From Evernia prunastri (taxonomy: Eukaryota; Ascomycota; Lecanoromycetes; Lecanorales; Parmeliaceae), in NCBI GenBank assembly GCA_003184365.1, contig NKYR01000060.1, forward strand, positions 1-64,000: a stretch of DNA of 64,000 nucleotides, written 5' to 3'. This document shows positions 36,800 through 48,374 of the stretch, in pieces. The stretch's first letter is position 1; each line of letters begins with the position of its first letter. The notes under the pieces were generated by a model. That model worked only from the letters and a program-made list of their open reading frames with translations, was not told the DNA's origin and made no database searches. The translations under genes and the position numbers were made by a program.

Positions 36800-38170
36800 C
36801 GAAATCGATTCTTAGACGATTTATTAAGTTATATCGATTAAACATTAATTCTTAATTATTCTATATACTTAATAACTCTAATTTCGATCGTTTTTATATC
36901 TTCGAAAAATTAATACGTCAAATTTTAAAATATAATTATAATCGATATACTTATAACGAAATTTATAAAATTTATAATTATTTACGAAACTTCGTCTATT
37001 TTTTAAAAATACGAAAAATAATTTAAAAATATATCGAAATATGCTCGATTTATTAATTATTTAAATCTTCTCGATAACTATTTTACGAGTAATTTTAATT
37101 AAAAAAGAGAGCTTAATAATTATTAAAAAAACTAATTATAAATTTTATAGTCGAATTATCGATAATCGTAAATAATTATAATTATCTTTTAATAATAATC
37201 GATAAACTCTTTAAATTCGTATATCTAATATTCGAGAACGAGAAAAATTTCGTAAAAGTTTAAGTCGAACGATATTTCGATTATATTTATAAATTTTAAG
37301 AAATTCTCTCTCGTCTAATTTTAAATAGAGATTCGAAGTTTATAAGTATTTTCTAAAAAACACTATTTATAAAATACGAAATAATCTTGAAAATAATTAT
37401 AATTTATTATTCTTTTATAGACGAATAAATTAAGCGTATTAATTAAACGATAAAAATCGCGTTACGTTATTTATTAGTCGATAAGTATAAAGAAAATTAA
37501 GACACTCTACTAATAGAAATTAAATACGCTCTTAATATAATAAAAAATACTTTTATTTTTATTATTATATTTAAATTTTTATATAAAGTTAAATTAAGAG
37601 AAATTCTAACGAAAACTATTTCAAGAATTAATTCGATATTAAAAGATTTTATAAAGTTTCGAAAATTAATTAAAAATAATATCTTTAATGCAATAAAGCT
37701 CGCTTAAATAAAGATAATTATTCGTTATAACTTTAAATATAAAATCTTAAATTTAATAAATAACGTTTATCTAAAGTTTATATCGAAAAAATCTAATACT
37801 TTTTATTAAGAAAATCGATTCGTATAAAAAAATTTAAAAAATCTTTAATTTAATTTATAAGCTAAAACTTTCTTTAAGTATAAATAAATTTTATTCGATA
37901 ATTTTAATAATTTATTTAAAATAAGTTAAGCGCGATTCTTTTAATCGTGAATTTTTGTTATTATTGTTAATAATATTTTAAAATCGAGAGAAATACGTCG
38001 TAAAAAAGATAATACGTCGAGAAAAACGAAAAAAGATTAATGAATATCGAATTAAATGAAAGAGATATAAAAAAATTATTTGAAAATTAATAACGATCTT
38101 TCGAAAAGATATATCTCGTTTAATGAAAAAGTTCGAGAAGTTTCGAAAGTAAAAAATATCGTTAAGCTGA
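36800..38170 (+). mobile_element. RIP-degraded Ty3/gypsy integrase region
   Basis: The plus strand reads, with stops, as a gypsy integrase. There is a zinc-binding-like part (YIEICSIY for YIE.C..C) near 37,035, then NNYNYLLIIIDKLFKFVYLI (for YD.LL...D...K), then LILNRDSKFISIF near 37,310 (for ISDRDSKFTS.FW), then YYSFIDE..KRIN.TIKIALRYL near 37,410-37,470 (for YHPQ.DGQ.ERTNQT.E). After it comes ENWDTLLIEIKYALN and the C-terminal linker to about 38,150. The D-D-E motif is thus traceable but broken. The RT part is not seen. Confidence 0.65.
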
Positions 38171-40508
38171 GCGAACGATAGCGAATTTATTAATTTAAGT
38201 AAAATTTACAGAGTGAATATTTTAATAATACGCGTTAGTGAAAAGTATAAACTTTTGATTTAATTTCATAATCTTTTAATTCAATCTTACAATTCTCTTA
38301 AATTATTATATCATTTTATTATTTATAACGTTAATTTATTATCTTTAATTTTAGTTTATTATTTTATATTAATATCGATTATAATTAGTTATATCGATAT
38401 TTAAGATATCGATAATATTCTTAAAGAGAAAAACGATTAAGATTTAAGTATCGAAGATATTATTAGAGAGAGACGCGAATTTTTAATAAAATAACGTTTA
38501 CGAATAATCGAGACGAATAACGACGAAAATTCGAAAAGCGAATTTATTATAATAAATTTAAAAAAAAGTAAATAATCATCTTTTTTAAGTTACGTATTTA
38601 TACGTCGATCCAAACTTTCGCTTGATAAACGTTTATTAGACATTTAAACGTTCTCGTTATTATTGATATTATTTATATTAAAAATAATATCGATAACATT
38701 TTAAGCTTTATTTTCAAAGTTTACGATTATCTTTAAAAATATTCGAATTTAAATTTCTATTATAATAACGTTAAAAAACGACTTACTTATTTATCGAGCT
38801 TCGTTCGATTTTCTATTAAAAAAAGTTTACGACGATTTAAATATCGACGAATCGTTTAAAAGCGAATATAGTTAAGTTCGAATTAAATATACGATTAAGA
38901 CAGATTGATCTTTAATTAATAAATTTTCCAATAAATCTAAGTTAAACGTTATCGTTTAATTAACTCGAGCGAATTTTCTTCAGTTCTACGCTTTTGTTAT
39001 AATACTATTCGATTTTTGAAAATATTAAACGATAATATTAAAGATAGATAATCGAGAAAAAAATTAACGTTTTAATTTTAATAAAGAAAATAATCTAGCG
39101 AGAATCTTCGTTTCTTATGAAGCGATAATTATTATAATCAATATTTCAAATTAATTAAGATTTATCGTTTAAATAAATTTATGATTATACGAAAATTATA
39201 AAAAATATATAAGATTTAAGACGATTAAAATCAAAAAAGAATAAAAAGAAATATTGATAATATAATATTTAATTAGTCAAATTAAGAATATCACTAATTA
39301 TTTAATATAACTCTACTAAAGTATCTAGAAGATATATGCTCGATTTATAATCTTTTATTAAATTAAGATATATTAAAATAATTTTTTATCGAAGTTACGA
39401 ATTAAATCTTAAATCGTATAATAATTTCTATTTTTTCAAATATAAGCTTTATTTTAATTAATGTATTCGATTTAATAAGTATAAGTGCTCGTTATTAGAT
39501 TACATTATTTTAATAATTTTAAACTTCGAATCTCGATATTACGCGCGAAATCAAACTTTTATCTTAATAATCTTAGACTTCGAATCTCGATATCGCGCTT
39601 GAAAATTTCGAATCTTCGAAAAAACTCACGTAGTTAAAACTAATCGATTACTTAACGAATTTTTCTTAGTTTTAAAATATATTAAAAATATCACGAACTT
39701 TAAATAATTCGTCGTAGTTTAAAAAATTTCGAAAATCGTATAAAAAGATTTAATTCGACGAATCAAAAATAGTTAGCGACGATAATAGAATTATTTAAGA
39801 ATTATTTAACGAACTCGTTAATTTTAAAAAGAAGTAGTAAGTTTAAATAAGAGAGCGAAGTTTGACGAATATTAGAGTTAAAGTTTTAATACGATTTAAC
39901 GTCGAATTAAACGACGCGATTTATCGTTTATCTTACTTAATAATTAGTTTGAAAAATATCGAATTTTATACTTCGATATAGATAGAGATCGTAATATTTT
40001 TAAGTAATATCAAAATCTTTCACGACGATAATATCAAATTATTCGTCTCACGAAGAGCGATTAGTTTTTATATCGACGATCGCTTTATCTTAGTGATTAT
40101 CAGAGAGTAATTTTATTACTTTCTCGAATCTTTAGAAATAACGTATTTTACTTTTATTTCGATATTTCAACTTTTATTTCGATATCGCTATTCGAAATTC
40201 TAAATTATTTTGATAAAGAAAATAATTAAGTCTACTGCGACGTCGATATCGACTGAATCTTCGACATTTTCATTTCGATATCACTACGATATCGCCTATT
40301 TCAGCTTAGTTTCTACGTTTCTATTTTCATTTCGATGTCAATTAACGTCTCGAAAATCTATTTAGTCGTTTTTAATATACTAATAATCAAGTTATCTACA
40401 ATTTGCACTTTCAATGTTTAGTTAGCTGTTATATTTTTGATGAAATACTTACACTTCTTATCAGCGTTAATATCGACTAAAGATCAGTCTTTTTTCGAAG
40501 AAAGATGA
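38171..40508. other. AT-rich stretch without recognisable gene
   Basis: RIP-like DNA. One frame (about 38,440-38,700) looks like a charged, low-complexity gag N-terminus, but this is only an impression. Short imperfect repeats of CTTCGAATCTCGATAT (39,520-39,600) and CTTTTATTTCGATAT (40,150-40,190) occur. No gene is supported. Confidence 0.4.
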
Positions 40509-40670
40509 TATTATAATCTAATTTATAATCTAATCAGACTTGATCTGAAAGAAGCTAGTTAGATCTAGATATGCTTGGCGAACAATATATTTAAGCAGCA
40601 GAATTCTCGATAGTTCTTATCTATCACGTTTACACCTACTATATGCATATACATTGTAACGATCGTGACA
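40509..40670 (+). repeat. RIP-mutated copy of the 5,341-5,505 LTR
   Basis: It aligns with the solo LTR at 5,341-5,505 over its length (for example TTTAAGCAGCAGAATTCTCGATAGTTC against TTTAAGCAGCAGGATTCTCGATAGTTC) and ends GATCGTGACA. The differences are mostly transitions of the RIP type. The flanking 5-mers do not match. Confidence 0.7.
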
Positions 40671-41213
40671 AATATTCACATCACCTTAAAATAGATTTTA
40701 GATTCACACGATTTAGAGAATTTTCTCTCGAAAGTAATGCGCATAAATCTCATGTGTGATGTGTAATGCGTATATATCTCATATATATCGTCGCATTATA
40801 TGATAACTCAGTACAATCAAAAGATAGCTTGAGGAAAATTGCGCAAAGTTGCGAACTATGCGAATTGCAAATGTTAGTTACTAAACTAACGAAAAGGATT
40901 AAACATAGGCAAAATCTGCTAAATAGACTAAATCGTGCGAATCCGACGGAAATCGTGCGGAAAGGAATTTTTTTAGATTTGACGATGTAGCTTTCATATG
41001 CTATAACTAATGCTTATCGAATCTGAAGGCTCGAAGCCTATTTTAGCTTTCGGAGCCGGGTTTAGCGAATTATCGATAACGTAATAGATTTTATATATAA
41101 CGATTTTCTTAGAGAATTACATAACTCAATCAAGTGTTTTATATATTTATTTCAATATTTCTATCATCTATTTTTAATAATTTCGATATTATCAATTTTT
41201 AATTCTAATATAA
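40671..41213. other. Intermediate-GC stretch with one unexplained short frame
   Basis: This stretch keeps CA and TG dinucleotides, so it is less RIP-mutated than its surroundings. An ATG-started frame at 40,766-40,990 encodes 74 residues, basic and coiled-coil-like in the middle (LVTKLTKRIKHRQNLLNRLN), with no family I recognise. It may be the end of another transposable element; I do not call it a gene. Confidence 0.3.
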
Positions 41214-41347
41214 ATTTACTTAAACTCTCGAATTTTTCGATAATACGACTTAATTACTTGAATTTTATAATTTTAGATTAATTTACTTAAACTCTCGAAT
41301 TTTTCGATAATACGACTTAATTACTTGAATTTTATAATTTTAGATTA
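41214..41347. repeat. 67-bp tandem duplication
   Basis: The 67-bp unit at 41,214-41,280 (starting ATTTACTTAAACTCTCG) is repeated without visible change at 41,281-41,347. Confidence 0.9.
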
Positions 41348-41803
41348 ATTACTTTTTAAGATTATCTAAAAGTTAAAAAACTTAATATTATTTCTTAACC
41401 GTTACGACTACGAACGTATTATAAATAATATTCTAAATTCGAATCGCTATCTCTTAATAAAAAGAAGAAATAAAATTATTAAATTAATTTATATCATAAA
41501 AATAGAAAAGTTAGATTAGAATTATATAGTAATATAAATTCAATAAAATATATATATTTATATATATCTTGATGATAAGATTAATTCTTAAGAAAAGAAA
41601 ATCAAAAACACGAGAATATACGCTTCTTAAGCTTCTTCGCCAAGAAACCGCTTAATATTCATATGTCAAGCATTCGCGGCTCAGACGGATATATACACTA
41701 CTGCCCCTTTTTGGCCTGCGGCTAACAGTATGGAAGGGACGCCCTAAATATTATATCATTCCACACCTTTCCGAGGCGTAGTCAGTGCCATTTTAGGACA
41801 CAG
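41348..41803. other. Transition from AT-rich to normal-GC DNA
   Basis: AT-rich DNA ends at about 41,650, where GC content rises abruptly (TGTCAAGCATTCGCGGCTCAG onward). No gene is seen. Confidence 0.6.
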
Positions 41804-42028
41804 TGTTACGGACGTACCCTAGCTGTCAGGTACAAAGGGAGTGTTTATGGCTATGTGTCAGGCACATAGAGTATTTATTGGTCATTGACACATTCTCATT
41901 ATCACATAGGCTAGCGGGGATTCTTCCTAGTATTTAAGCGCTCTTCTCCTGTGTACATATTCGCTCTTTATCTAGTTGTCTTATTCAATTTACCCCCATT
42001 AGACTTGACTCTGGGCACGGTTCTGACA
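41804..42028 (+). repeat. Solo LTR with perfect 5-bp target duplication (CACAG)
   Basis: A 225-bp LTR starting TGTTACGGACGTACCC and ending GGTTCTGACA, flanked by CACAG at 41,799-41,803 and 42,029-42,033. It contains a TATTTAAGCGC box near 41,932. It shares the ends and the TAGTTGTCTTATTCAAT stretch with the LTR at 20,812-20,994. It lies at the border of the AT-rich block and the gene-rich block. Confidence 0.85.
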
Positions 42029-42033
42029 CACAG

Positions 42034-42399
42034 AGGGGTTGTTATAGGCATGCCTTATTATAGAAGTGTACTATATACCTATCGCAACCCTATAGAAGTA
42101 GCTCCCCATACGCCCCCACTTTGAAAACAATAAAACCAAATTATGTTCCTATGGGGACTGACGATTGGTGGCACGACAGTCAGGGAGGCTGAGGTAACCA
42201 CTGATTCTCCGTAGCTGTTGACGTTCTAGTCGCGTTAGACGGAGTAATTGAGACGTAAGAGCAATCTTTTTGTCTGCTTCCCAACGACAATAGAGTAGGG
42301 CGGAAGCCTTGTTGCGCCGCTCTTCCAACTAACAGATTCCGCCTAGCTGGCGCAGGATCTTCGTATGTCGCAACATTATGACCGCAAGGGAGATATGCT
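42034..42399. other. Intergenic, no gene seen
   Basis: Normal-GC DNA between the solo LTR and the transcription-factor pseudogene. Short open frames have no recognisable motif. Confidence 0.5.
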
Positions 42400-43720
42400 G
42401 ACTATAAATTCGTCTCAAGCTGCTTCGTGTACTCTGACAAACACCAGCCCATCTTGTCAGAAGTTGGAACGAGCCATGAAGCAGCGTCGTCAGTATCGAA
42501 GTCGAGATACGTCCAGCAGAGTTCCCATGCCAAGGTCTTGCGTAATGTGATTTGTTTCGCCATCATGTTCCGAGCGAGCGGTATCACTAGGGCTAAGAGT
42601 CAGGACCAGCACTAGTACCGAAAGGTACGACAAGACCTTTCAGTATCTTGTAACCTCTCATGACACTACTCTTCGCTGCCAAGAACATCCCTGCCTCGGG
42701 TGGTGAGCGAGCCTCGATTGATTCAATCTGCCCCATGGCCATGCTCAAGAAAAGAAATGGCTGGTATCGTCACGACGCAAATCTTCCCCCGATAGAGCAA
42801 TGACTCTTCTCACTACTGAATATATTGGTTTCCTCCGAGGCCTATTCATGTCGGGAGTTATGTTCCTACCATCCCCCTCTAACTGAGTGACGAGCTCAAG
42901 ACAGCGTTAAGCCACCAAGAGTCATTATTCGCTCGAACATACCTCCACCCACTGCTATGAGACGCGAGAAATCTTCGTCGACGTGGTGAGAAGGGTCGAT
43001 GAGAATTTGCACAAGACAAAACTCCTGGCAGAAGTAGAATGGAGGGGGTTTTCGAGCTCTAACGCGGAATGGGTGAAGAAGAGCCAGGAAGCGACGAAGG
43101 AGCTGGTCGGTGAGCTTGGAACGGAACACTGATAGTTTCTGATTTAGTATAGACGAACAATACCTCTGCATCAGGCTGATAGTCTGAGCACGTCAAAAAC
43201 TTCCGAGTTCAAGCGAAGCACATCTTTATAAGAAGGCTTTGACCCAAAATAACCGATGAGTTGTGCTATTCCAAGCTTGCTCGGAGAGATTTGAAGAGGC
43301 TGACGTGCATCGAGGTTTGGGTGACTGTGATGTTATACTAAGTCGTCGGCGGCGACTGGACGGTTCCTGAAATCTGAGCGTCATCAATGATTCTAGGTGC
43401 CAAAATGTCGAAGTCATCGACTGATCTCACTGGAGGCATCCCAAGCTCTGGTGAGAATTGTACAGTCATCTCCAGTATTATGGCTGACAGCCTCCTTGAC
43501 CACGGACCATGGTATCGGTGATAGTTCGATCTTCCCCTCCCAACCCGGTGAAAAGCTCCGTAATAGACTGAGAATGCCATACCCTGCTTTTGTGTAGGTG
43601 GAAAACACGGATTGATATTGGAAATAATGCACCCTATAATCGTAATTTGCAAATGGCCTATAGGGATGACAGAAATAACTTCCTGAAATCGAGTGCTTGC
43701 GGGTCCTGATCTTCACAAAC
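42400..43720 (-). pseudogene. Broken Zn2Cys6-type transcription factor (regulatory half only)
   Basis: Pieces of a fungal-specific transcription factor lie in shifting minus-strand frames. In order: LSPELGMPPVRSVDDFDI.AP (about 43,410-43,470), LGIAQLIGYFGSKPSYKDVL (about 43,215-43,280), LLRRFLALLHPFRVRA...FYF (about 43,020-43,090), DFSRLIAVGGGMFERIMT (about 42,910-42,970), LELVTQLEGDGRN (about 42,860-42,900) and FFLSMAMGQIESIEAR (about 42,700-42,760). This matches the middle-homology region and C-terminal half of such regulators. At least three frameshifts separate the pieces. The DNA-binding cluster is absent: only about 85 bp remain before the P450 stop. Base composition is normal, so loss was by indels and truncation and not by RIP. 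Undetected introns could explain one shift but not all. Confidence 0.65.
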
Positions 43721-43805
43721 AAATTGGGAGAAGTGCCCCAATTTTGAAAATGGGTCGTATGTCTAGAGGATGGCTAGTTTCATAATCGACACATAAGCGT
43801 CGCTC

Positions 43806-45578
43806 TTAAGCATCACGCTGTGCCGAGCCTCGAGGCCTGAAGGTTGTGTTGAAATCCAACTGCTTGACGAACCAAGCATTATGCAATCTCCACTCTTGTC
43901 TGGGATCCGCCAAATCGACCTGTGATAGAAGAGCGGTCAGAATTGCCACTTTTCAGTCCGATAGCAGCGTAGGAATTCCACAGGGAGACGATACCTCGAA
44001 TCTCTTAAGAAAACTAGGTACTAATTTATATATCTCCAGAAGACTGATGTTTTTTCCAATACATGTCCTAGGTCCCATACCAAAGTGTATCATGCAACCT
44101 TCCATGGACTTCTTGCTCTCCTTGTTCGCTTCCAACCACCTCTCTGGGCGGTAAATCTCAACGTCTGTTCCGAATATCTCTGGCCGTCGATGTATCACCC
44201 ATGCACTACAGCCGACGATTGTACCACCAGGAACGAGATGCCCGCAAATTTCCATACCACCTGCTGGGACCACGCGTTCCAGAGGCAGTCCTGCGGCAGG
44301 ATGTAGACGGAATGCCTCCTTGATACAAGCATCAAGGTATGGAAGCTTTTGGGATTCCGCCCAAGTCACTAGACCATTGGGACGGTTCTCAATCATCCCG
44401 GAGCTAACCGCCCCGTCTATCTCCTCCATCAATCTCACGTAGCAAGGACGATTCTTGAGAAGATAGTAAAAGATGGCAGAGAGAGATATTGCAGAAGTTT
44501 CCGAACCGGCGAAAGCCATACTGACTGCCATGGTAAGCACGCGCCCATCATGAAAGAATGCGGGGCGATCTTCCTTGATTTTGAGGAACATTGAGAGCAG
44601 ATCATCACGGCCACCGGTCACACTAGCGACAGTGTTGATTCCGTGCGCTTTCAAAGCTTCAATCTCTTCGAGGCGCTCATTCATACGAGCTTTCGCAAAA
44701 GTCACGACAGGGAAGGTGAAAGACATGATTTCGTGCCTGTCAAGGAAGCGTAGAAGCGGGTTCTTGAGTAGGAAACTATCTAGCACAGGGAGTTGGCCGA
44801 CCTAATGAAGACTAGTTTGAGTATTGATATCAGCTTTCACCAATGGAAAGAATGCGTACCGGCGCAACGTAGGAAAACAATTTCCCAAGATAGCCAACCA
44901 TGCCATCGACGTCTTCCCCGCGATCGACAAAGCCATGACTTTTGCTGTAAGTGATTTGACCTATAACGTCGAAAGCGAGGAATTGTAACCACTCCGCAAA
45001 GTTGCAAATTGCATTCTTTGACGAGAAAAGTGCTTCCGTCTGATCCAGAAACTTTTCCGTCACGATGTCCACTGATGATTCATATTGAACGAGAGAGCTC
45101 ATAGAAAAAGCGCCGTTGACACAACGCCGCAGATCCGCATGATACTGGTTATCAGTAGTCGAGAACAGAGAAGGCAGCCGCTCTCCCTTCGAGATGGCTT
45201 GTTGTACTGGATAGAATTCAGACTTTCGCGATCAGCTGGTCACCCTTACCCTGGAGAATCCCGAGCTCTCACCTTCCTAAAACCCTTGTTTAAACCATAG
45301 ATTGTCTTCAATGCCTGAGGATCCGCAAAGGAGAGCGTGTTCGGTCCCAACCTAACAATATTACCATGTTTGCGGTGTAGCCGAATGTGTGTAATATCTG
45401 GTCTTCTGCCTAATACATCAAAGAAGCGCCACCAGTCTGTCAGAGATGCCAGCACAGGACCAGGATATCTGTTTAATCCGTTCTGAAAGCGATTCCTCGC
45501 TAGGTGAGCAGCTAGGCAAAATACAATAACGGCAGGCCAGTGCTGTAGTACACAAGATAGAATAGAATTCAACATCAT
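43806..45578 (-). CDS. Cytochrome P450, pisatin-demethylase-like
   Basis: A heme-thiolate monooxygenase of 529 residues in four exons: 45,273-45,578, 44,860-45,222, 43,995-44,801 and 43,806-43,919. All intron phases close. An N-terminal membrane anchor (LQHWPAVIVFCLAAHLA) is followed by the proline-rich RYPGPVLAS hinge. The I-helix oxygen motif AGSET is at residues 321-325, ExxR at 385-388, PERW at 442-445, and the heme-binding FGMGPRTCIG at 463-472 with Cys470 as ligand. The tail RFEVDLADPRQEW...NAWFVKQ is typical of pisatin demethylase and trichodiene oxygenase relatives. All key residues are present, so it should be active at the ER. The substrate cannot be told; detoxification of a plant compound or secondary metabolism are both possible. 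Its likely former regulator lies broken just downstream. Confidence 0.9.
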
Positions 45579-46404
45579 GACTGAAAGAGAGACACCCCAC
45601 GCTGCGACTGGACTAGAATAACAATGAAATGCTAGTCAGACGAAACATGTGCATCGAATGCTCTGCGGTACACATTGAGCAGATTTTGCGGAAAAAAGAC
45701 TGAGGTGGCTCTACTATAAGGGCACGGGATACAAAGGATTCGGCACATGCATCCCCAAATCCTTTCAGTGTCAGAGGGTCTAGCAAATAATTGCATGAAT
45801 GGTTGGGGACTAGAAAGTCGGCAGTGAGTAGAATAATCAAAAAGAAGGTTGAGTTGCTAGAATTGACTGTGATATGCGAGTAGAGGAAAGAATATCCAAT
45901 GGAGTGACCGGCAATGCTGTCAGAAGAAAGAGCCGAGAGCACGCTAGGAGAGGACGGATTCTCTTAGTTTTCGCCAAGTTGAGGTACTACCGATGGGTTT
46001 ATAGCACCTGATTTTCACAGGAACACAGCTTCGTTGCCTTGCAGGCTGTCCAGCAAGGGCGGGAGAGGGAGGGGGCATGTGTTCAACCAAGCGCGAAGCT
46101 TCCAGCACCAAACAGGCCCCGGATCCAGTCAATATAGAAACACTGGCTGGATAACTAATGTTACAATTGATATTCCAGTGTGTTTCCGCCGGCCAGAGCG
46201 AGTCATTTCTTTGACATGTCGAATCTACACCTTTAGCCACTGGAGTAGCGTGAGTTGCCAATCGGTACATACGGTCTACCTCGAATTCTGTGAAGTTTCA
46301 ATAAGTCAGACATTCTGTGCAGCTTGGAAGCGTAAGCTCAGCCAGGACAAAGCTGCCAAACGCGTTGCTGATCCTTCACCGATTTGATTGATTCAACACG
46401 TGTG
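45579..46404. other. Intergenic: P450 promoter side and 3' side of the reductase gene
   Basis: About 0.8 kb without a supported gene. Several short frames exist on both strands but lack motifs and good starts. It should hold the P450 promoter; no specific binding site was identified. Confidence 0.5.
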
Positions 46405-47526
46405 TCACTTCTTGAAAGCATTAACCTCCCACCTCCTATGCTTAGGTCAGAGTCCAATCTCGGAGAGCCGCACACCACTACTTACCACCAAGCCTTGAAG
46501 TCCTGCGTTCTCACGTTGATGCCTATGTCCTTCAACGCTTGACTCGATAGGTGAGTGTCGAAAGGTCTTTGCACGCTTGCATTCGGGTCGTTGCCAGTCT
46601 TGTCTGCGACGATATTTTCAAGTGAAAGACCCATAATTTCCGCAAACAGATGGCAAATCTCATACTTGGTGAAGCGCTCCTCAGAGGAAAACTGCAAGAC
46701 TTTGGGCAGTCGGTGCTGCTCGCCATCTAGGTATTTCGTAGCCGTATCAACGCACACCCGGGCTACATCTTCGATGTTCGTGGGGTAGCGTACTGCCCAG
46801 TCGTCCATTTTTTCCCTTGAGTCTTTCGTTTGACATTTCCAAAGTACGTCCATCAAGACATTCACAGCGCTCTCTTTGGGGTCCTGGGCTCTGCCGTACA
46901 GCACGGGTACACGTAATACGACACCGAGACCAGTCTCCTCCGTCGCCTGTAATATTGCCCTCTCACCATCAAGCTTTGTCTGGCCGTATAGATTTGTAGG
47001 TGCGGGCGTTGCATGAGCCTCGTAAGGAGCTTCTCCCGGTTTGCCCGAAAAAACGTAATCGGTAGAGATATAGATCAGGAGGACGTTATTTGATGAGGCC
47101 GCGTGAGCAAGATGCCTGGAAGCCTCAACATTAATTTTCCTAGCTTCATCTGGATCCGCGTCGCATTTGTCAGGAGATCGGTTTGCAGCGCCTGTCGACA
47201 ATGAGTGAGCAGTATAAGTAGACGTCGCTAGGCTTTCGCCAAAACATACAGTGTACTACAACGTCAGGCCTTGATCCGGGCTCGTCAGTGGGGACACCTT
47301 CATCAGGATATTCAGGTCAGATGCTTAGAGAGGAATTTGCCTACTTGACCTCTCGCAATGCTAACGAGACTTCAGCTGGTATGGACAGGTCGATCTTAAG
47401 AGTAGCAGGAGGATTGGCTCTCGTGAAGCCCGCGCCCACGACCTGAAACCCGGCCGACTTGAAAGCTTGTGAAACTTGACGCCCAAGAAAGCCCGTCGCG
47501 CCGGTCACCAGTACAGTCCTGACCAT
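46405..47526 (-). CDS. MAT2B/RmlD-like NAD(P)-binding reductase
   Basis: An extended short-chain dehydrogenase of 312 residues, related to the regulatory beta subunit of methionine adenosyltransferase (MAT2B) and to dTDP-4-dehydrorhamnose reductase. Exons: 47,345-47,526, 47,250-47,269 (only 20 nt), 46,486-47,191 and 46,405-46,435. The Rossmann motif GATGFLG is at residues 9-15, STDYVF at 110-115 and the YxxxK pair at Tyr136/Lys140. KPDVVVHCAANRSPD is restored exactly by splicing through the micro-exon, and the last exon adds RWEVNAFKK. In fungi these proteins are usually annotated as NAD-dependent epimerase or MAT subunit; whether it controls S-adenosylmethionine synthesis here is unproven. 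It probably acts in the cytosol. Confidence 0.85.
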
Positions 47527-48374
47527 GATGCAAAGTCTTTCAGTGTCTGTACCATGTGGGCGCTGGAATTGTGTTTGGAGGTAGAGACAGGACGGACTTC
47601 AGAGCATCAAAGGTGTAAGCATGTAAGCAAAAGTCACAAACAGAGGGCGGAAAGTCAGGATGAAGGTGTTGAGATCACTTCTACTGTTGTGGGCTACCTC
47701 ATTTTGTTATTCAACATCATATATTATTGATACACAACGGAGGGCCAAGGATTGACAATACTGGATTTCATAGTGACAGTATCTACTCATGTTGGGCCGG
47801 CGTAAAGTTAAGTAGTGAACTCCCGCTGAGTCAATCTCTTCTTCGCGGTTACCCATAAAGGATGCCAGCAATGAAAAGATAGGAGTCTTGTCAAAGACGA
47901 TGAATTCCAAAAATTCCCATACGATCCGAAGACCATATGGAGTGGTCATGGTTATAGTTTTCAACTAGCAAAAACGAGATCTCGGACGAATCCTCACTGA
48001 TACTCGTAAGCCCTTGCACTTAGATGGGGAGAAAAGAGAGAAGAAGAGGAAAGAGAAATTTGATGCAGGAATTTATAGACCCCAGGAGCTAGCACAGTCG
48101 CCGGGTAGCTATGGGAAACCTTAACCGTGGCAGCTTCACTATTCAAATTTCAATGACTCAGTGCTACACTACTCTAGGCAACACTAAGGTACTTCTATTA
48201 TTATACATTACAACTACATCTAGTGTTCCTTGAATCATGATACCATATATGTTTCTTGATGCATGTTGTTACACGTAAAACTATAAACTTTCAATTTTCC
48301 AGCCTACTATTCCAGCGAATCGCCACGGCGCAAGTAAAACATCCGCATAAGTCATAGTGTTGCGTGGAAGCAAC
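47527..48374. other. Intergenic with a possible short frame
   Basis: About 0.85 kb between the reductase start and the condensin stop. A minus-strand ATG frame at 47,707-47,949 gives 80 residues (MTTPYGLRIVWEFLEFIVFD...) with no recognised family, signal peptide or neighbours to support it. I leave it as unexplained. Confidence 0.4.

Noticed and set aside
42365..42615. Short plus-strand frames before the P450
   Set aside because: They are antisense to the transcription-factor pseudogene, whose minus-strand pieces are recognisable.
46034..46387. A 117-codon plus-strand frame downstream of the MAT2B-like gene
   Set aside because: No family resemblance, overlapped by a minus-strand frame of similar quality, and no splice-supported extension.
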